Shown here: positions 15,567-18,394 of the stretch, piece after piece | Layout of the letters: every line of letters begins with the position of its first letter | Position numbering within the stretch: the first letter of the stretch is position 1 | Source of the DNA: an uncultured Treponema sp. | Lineage (GTDB): Bacteria > Spirochaetota > Spirochaetia > Treponematales > Treponemataceae | Length of the DNA stretch: 18,394 bases | Direction of reading: 5' to 3' | Assembly: GCA_937893155.1 (NCBI GenBank) | Contig: CALBGU010000110.1 | Coordinates: forward strand, 1-18,394 | Program-made: the position numbers and the translations under genes | The notes under the pieces: model-generated | What the model was told of the DNA's origin: nothing | The model's input: the letters and a program-made list of their open reading frames with translations, nothing else | The model's database searches: none

Positions 15567-15595
15567 TTGCAAAATGAAAAATACTGATTTATAAT
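15567..15595 (+). promoter_or_regulatory. Sigma-70 promoter of glgC
   Basis: TTGCAA (15567-15572, four of six to consensus) and a perfect TATAAT (15590-15595) are separated by exactly 17 bp. A start point near 15602 would give a leader of about 32 nt ending in the strong GGGGG ribosome binding site (15622-15626) seven bases before the glgC ATG. This is the best promoter in the window. Confidence 0.7.
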
Positions 15596-15633
15596 TAAAA
15601 AAGATTTCAGAACATTTTTTCGGGGGACAAATT

Positions 15634-16920
15634 ATGGAAGAAAAAGAAGAACCCAGAGTTCTAGCAATTATTCTTGGTGGCGGCAAAGGTACTCGTTTGT
15701 ATCCGCTCACAAAGGAACGCTCAAAGCCTGCTGTTCCTTTTGGCGGAAAATATCGTATTGTAGATATTCCTATTTCTAACTGTATCAACTCAGGCTATCG
15801 CAAGATTTATCTTTTGACACAGTTTAATTCAGCTTCTCTTCATCTTCACATTGCAAATTCTTACAACTTCGACCGTTTCAGCAAGGGCTTTGTAGAGATT
15901 CTTGCAGCAGAACAGACTTTGGAACATTCTGGTTGGTACGAAGGAACTGCGGACGCGGTAAGAAAGAATATGTCTCATTTCCGCCGCCAGAATCCTACCC
16001 ATTATATCATTCTTTCAGGCGACCAGCTCTATCGTATGGACTTGAGAAAGTTTATGGACGAGCATATCGCTTCTGGTGCAGATATTACGATTGCAACAAC
16101 AGCGGTAAATCGCCGCGACGCTTCAGGCTTCGGCATTATGAAGATTGACGGCGAAAAAAAGATTACAGAGTTTATGGAAAAACCTGCCAAAGATATGAAT
16201 ATCGATGACTGGAAGATTCCTGAAAACGCTCGCGGAAATTTACCTGAAGAAAAAGAATATCTCGCTTCTATGGGTATCTACATTTTCAATGCAGACGCTA
16301 TGGAAGAGGCGATGAACAATGATTTCAATGATTTCGGAAAAGAAATAATCCCTGAATCAATCAAGACTCGCAAAGTCAATTCATACATCTTCAACGGCTA
16401 TTGGGAAGACATTGGAACTATCAAGAGCTTCTACGATGCAACTCTTGACTGTGCAAGTATGACACCGCAGTTTGACCTTTACAATGAAGCACAGCCTGTG
16501 TACACTCACATGAGAAACTTGCCTCCGTCAAAGATTAACAAAGCGGTCATGGAAAATACGCTTGCTGCAGAAGGTTGTATTATCACAGACTCAACATTGA
16601 CAAAGTGCGTTATTGGTGTGCGCTCTATGATTGAAAAGGGCTGCAAGTTCGATGGCGTTATTATGATGGGTGCTGATTCTTATGAATCAACAAGGCAGAA
16701 GGAAGAAAACGTAAAGAAAGGTATTCCAAATATCGGCGTTGGCGAAAACTGCGTTATCAAGCGCACCATCATCGACAAAGAGGCTCGCATTGGCAAGAAC
16801 TGCTCTATCAATGCAACAGGCAAGAAGTACGAAGACGGCGACCACGGTCTTTTCTATAGTGCAGATGGCATCATCGTTATCAGAAAGAGTGTTGTAATTC
16901 CTGACGGTACTGTGATTTAA
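15634..16920 (+). CDS. glgC: Glucose-1-phosphate adenylyltransferase (ADP-glucose pyrophosphorylase)
   Basis: This 428-residue enzyme makes ADP-glucose from ATP and glucose-1-phosphate, the committed step of bacterial glycogen synthesis. The catalytic domain begins with ILGGGKGTRLYPLTKERSKP (13-32), the nucleotide-binding loop, followed by VPFGGKYRIVDIPISNC. Further motifs are WYEGTADAVR (101-110), SGDQLYRMD (128-136), the sugar-phosphate-binding FMEKP (180-184), YLASMGIYIF (209-218) and NGYWEDIGTIKSFYDATL (254-271). The rest (about 300-428) forms the left-handed beta-helix used for allosteric control and oligomerisation. It has its own promoter and a strong ribosome binding site. Codon use differs from its neighbours: AAG is about twice as frequent as AAA for Lys, TTC exceeds TTT for Phe, and Asn, Asp and Ile often end in C. 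This suggests high expression rather than recent transfer. Confidence 0.97.
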   Translation: MEEKEEPRVLAIILGGGKGTRLYPLTKERSKPAVPFGGKYRIVDIPISNCINSGYRKIYLLTQFNSASLHLHIANSYNFDRFSKGFVEILAAEQTLEHSGWYEGTADAVRKNMSHFRRQNPTHYIILSGDQLYRMDLRKFMDEHIASGADITIATTAVNRRDASGFGIMKIDGEKKITEFMEKPAKDMNIDDWKIPENARGNLPEEKEYLASMGIYIFNADAMEEAMNNDFNDFGKEIIPESIKTRKVNSYIFNGYWEDIGTIKSFYDATLDCASMTPQFDLYNEAQPVYTHMRNLPPSKINKAVMENTLAAEGCIITDSTLTKCVIGVRSMIEKGCKFDGVIMMGADSYESTRQKEENVKKGIPNIGVGENCVIKRTIIDKEARIGKNCSINATGKKYEDGDHGLFYSADGIIVIRKSVVIPDGTVI

Positions 16921-16924
16921 AACT

Positions 16925-17362
16925 ATGGATTCGATGTTCGATAGACTCGGAGACCTGCTGAGCGGAACTTTGGAAGGAAATCCGATTTTTGAAGAAAATG
17001 ATTTTTTGCAGCGAGAGTCTGTTGAGTATCAAGCCAAAAAAGAAACTGAGTTTGAGAAAATTGATTCTGATAAAAAAATTTCTCAAACTCAGCGCATAAA
17101 AGAAACAGCTCAAAATGTGCAAGTAAACGAATTTTTTGTTCCGTATCATCTAAAATCTGAATTTTCTTTGCTTGGCATAACAACGTTGAAAACGACGGAA
17201 TCCGAAATTAAGACCGCATTTAAAGAAAAAATAAAATTTTTTCACCCAGACAAGCAAAAAAATATTCCCGTTTTGCAAAAAATTGCGACTGACCGAACTG
17301 CACAAATTGTTGAGGCATACAAAAAAATCCAAGACTGGCTTTCTAGCCGCGAGGTGCTTTAA
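16925..17362 (+). CDS. Small J-domain (DnaJ-like) protein
   Basis: This 145-residue protein carries a C-terminal J domain (about 79-140). SLLGITTLKTTESEIKTAFK leads into KIKFFHPDKQKN, with the essential HPD tripeptide at 107-109, followed by IVEAYKKIQDWL. J domains stimulate the ATPase of Hsp70/DnaK, so this is likely a dedicated co-chaperone. The N-terminal 75 residues are charged, low in recognisable motifs and have no membrane helix. The Gly/Phe-rich, zinc-finger and substrate-binding domains of true DnaJ are absent. It starts 4 bp after the glgC stop and is probably co-transcribed. ATG 16925 has no good ribosome binding site, and 16934 is an alternative. Its 3' end overlaps the convergent LysM gene by 20 bp (17343-17362). 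The client and DnaK partner are unknown. Confidence 0.85.
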   Translation: MDSMFDRLGDLLSGTLEGNPIFEENDFLQRESVEYQAKKETEFEKIDSDKKISQTQRIKETAQNVQVNEFFVPYHLKSEFSLLGITTLKTTESEIKTAFKEKIKFFHPDKQKNIPVLQKIATDRTAQIVEAYKKIQDWLSSREVL

Positions 17363-18164
17363 CAGGGTCTATTGGCTTATTATTTAAGAATACCATAAGA
17401 ATTATCTGAGGTTTCTGTGTGATTGCGTCTGTGCCAACCGTGCCGAGTGAATCGCCAAAAGTAACATAATCGCCTTTTTTTACATTCACACTGCTCAATC
17501 CCGTGTATGCGTAAATGTGCCCCGTTTTTGCCAAAATGAATACAACTTGCCCAAATCCGCGATAAACGCCACAGTATGCCACAGAACCTGCTCGAATGGA
17601 GGTTACCGTTTCATTTGCTTTTGCATTCAGTTGTACGCCAGAAACCTTTCCTGTCGTGTAGGTGATTTCGTTTGTTTTTACGGGCCATGCAAGCGAATTG
17701 TCGGTTTTTACCGTTTTGCCATAATTTCGCGGGTCAACGGAACTCAAATCGGGGAGCGGGTCAGGGTCGGAATCTGGAGGTGTTACCGGAACTTTGAGTT
17801 TTTGCCCTGTTTTTAGCACACTGTTTTTGTTCAAGCCATTCATTGCAAGCAACTGGTCAACAGTCATCGCGTTTTTTTTGGCAATTCCATAAAACGTGTC
17901 GCCCTGCTGCACGGTATAGATTTCATTTTCCGATTTTTTTTCGTATTTTGTTGTGGCAGAAGGAATTATCAGTTTTTGACCTGCTTTTAAAATGCTTGAT
18001 GAGTTCATTCCGTTTGCTTTTTGCAACTCGGTAACCGTTATGCCGTAAGCGCGGCTGATTGAATAAAAAGTTTCTCCACTTTCAACAACGTGCGTCGTTT
18101 CGGCGAACAAAGAGAGGGAAGTGCAAAAATAAAATGCAAAAATGCAGCTTACAAATTTGTTCAT
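17343..18164 (-). CDS. Secreted LysM-LysM-LytM protein, zinc ligands lost
   Basis: This 273-residue envelope protein has a signal peptide (1-21, cleavage likely after SLFA), then LysM 1 (about 24-69, HVVESGETFYSISRAYGITV) and LysM 2 (about 82-127, YTVQQGDTFYGIAKKNAMTV), which bind peptidoglycan. A Pro/Asp-rich linker (about 127-143) leads to an M23/LytM-like domain (about 158-270: LAWPVKTNEI, SIRAGSVAYCGVYRGFGQVV, GHIYAYTGLSSVNVKKGDYV, PIDP). The histidines and aspartate that bind zinc in active M23 peptidases are missing: the HxxxD site is replaced by VQLNA, and the HxH site by PQIILMVF. It is therefore likely a non-enzymatic regulator of cell-wall amidases, like the EnvC/NlpD type, rather than a hydrolase. 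GGAG six bases before ATG supports the start. The start overlaps the upstream stop by one base (TGATG). Confidence 0.88.
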   Translation of the reverse strand: MNKFVSCIFAFYFCTSLSLFAETTHVVESGETFYSISRAYGITVTELQKANGMNSSSILKAGQKLIIPSATTKYEKKSENEIYTVQQGDTFYGIAKKNAMTVDQLLAMNGLNKNSVLKTGQKLKVPVTPPDSDPDPLPDLSSVDPRNYGKTVKTDNSLAWPVKTNEITYTTGKVSGVQLNAKANETVTSIRAGSVAYCGVYRGFGQVVFILAKTGHIYAYTGLSSVNVKKGDYVTFGDSLGTVGTDAITQKPQIILMVFLNNKPIDPVKAPRG

Positions 18165-18394
18165 CAGTTGCTCCGTCCTTCTTTTTGGTCAGCTTCCATT
18201 CTGATTCTCCAAATTTCAGCCTTCTTTTTCATTTCTTCCGAATTCACTTTGTCGCCCATAAGCGTGTAAATTCGCTTTAATGCGAGCGTATACTGAATTG
18301 CTTTTCGCATATCGTCCACGCGGCGCGATGAAAGTTCGTATTTATTTCTGAATTGTTCGGAACTGTCGTCAAAAATATCTCGCAAAAGACGCAC
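18164..18394 (-). CDS. 3' part of an unrecognised gene, cut by the window edge
   Basis: The frame is open from the right edge to TGA at 18166-18164, giving 76 residues. The first codon shown is GTG, but it is probably internal because the frame touches the end of the window. The sequence is highly charged and predicted helical (RNKYELSSRRVDDMRKAIQY, then TLALKRIYTLMGDKVNSEEM). It has no cysteine, no membrane helix and no motif I recognise. Its stop overlaps the start of the LysM gene by one base, so the two are probably translationally coupled in one operon and this protein may share an envelope-related context. No function can be assigned. Confidence 0.7.
   Translation of the reverse strand: MRLLRDIFDDSSEQFRNKYELSSRRVDDMRKAIQYTLALKRIYTLMGDKVNSEEMKKKAEIWRIRMEADQKEGRSN

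Noticed and set aside
1..18394. Mobile element, CRISPR array, prophage, tRNA gene or defence cassette
   Set aside because: I found no transposase or integrase motif, spaced repeats, terminal inverted repeats, cloverleaf or known defence domain. All long frames belong to core families.

Overview
The window looks like a chromosomal core region of a spirochaete, most likely a Treponema. Three things support this. The gene order dnaG-rpoD-zinc-ribbon protein-TPR protein-mreB-mreC-mreD-PBP2-rodA matches, as I recall it, the order in Treponema pallidum. The composition is moderately AT-rich and strongly favours AAA and TTT codons. The families found (MreBCD/RodA elongasome, GlgC, DUF819, a LysM/LytM envelope protein) fit a diderm, glycogen-storing treponeme. 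The genus is inferred from memory of gene order, not from a database search.

Layout. (1) Positions 1-2973: the 3' end of a gene that is probably dnaG, then rpoD (primary sigma factor, 3 bp downstream), a hairpin/promoter-like intergenic region, and a coiled-coil zinc-ribbon protein with a very acidic tail. (2) Positions 2985-3390: the RNase P RNA gene rnpB, recognised from several universally conserved blocks. (3) Positions 3419-10037: a tight cell-shape operon with a membrane-anchored TPR protein, mreB, mreC, mreD, mrdA (PBP2) and rodA. Its ATGA overlaps and short gaps suggest translational coupling. Together these make the Rod complex for lateral-wall peptidoglycan synthesis. (4) Positions 10090-15536: a 932-residue radical SAM protein fused to a DUF2344 domain, a DUF819 membrane protein and folC. 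(5) Positions 15567-17362: glgC, with its own good promoter and a codon usage unlike its neighbours, followed closely by a small J-domain protein. (6) Positions 17343-18394, minus strand: a secreted double-LysM protein with a LytM domain that has lost its zinc ligands, and upstream of it the 3' part of an unrecognised gene cut by the window edge. The two strands converge with a 20-bp overlap of coding ends.

Apart from rnpB there is no gene-free stretch over 300 bases. I see no tRNA, CRISPR array, insertion sequence, prophage, integron or attachment site. The region is mostly housekeeping. The points that merit a second look are the duplicated 12-mer in rnpB that offers two partners for one stem strand, an extra predicted membrane-helix pair in RodA, the degenerate LytM domain, the perfect inverted repeat with a TTGACA in its loop after rpoD, and the codon bias of glgC. 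I found no clear new defence or mobile system.
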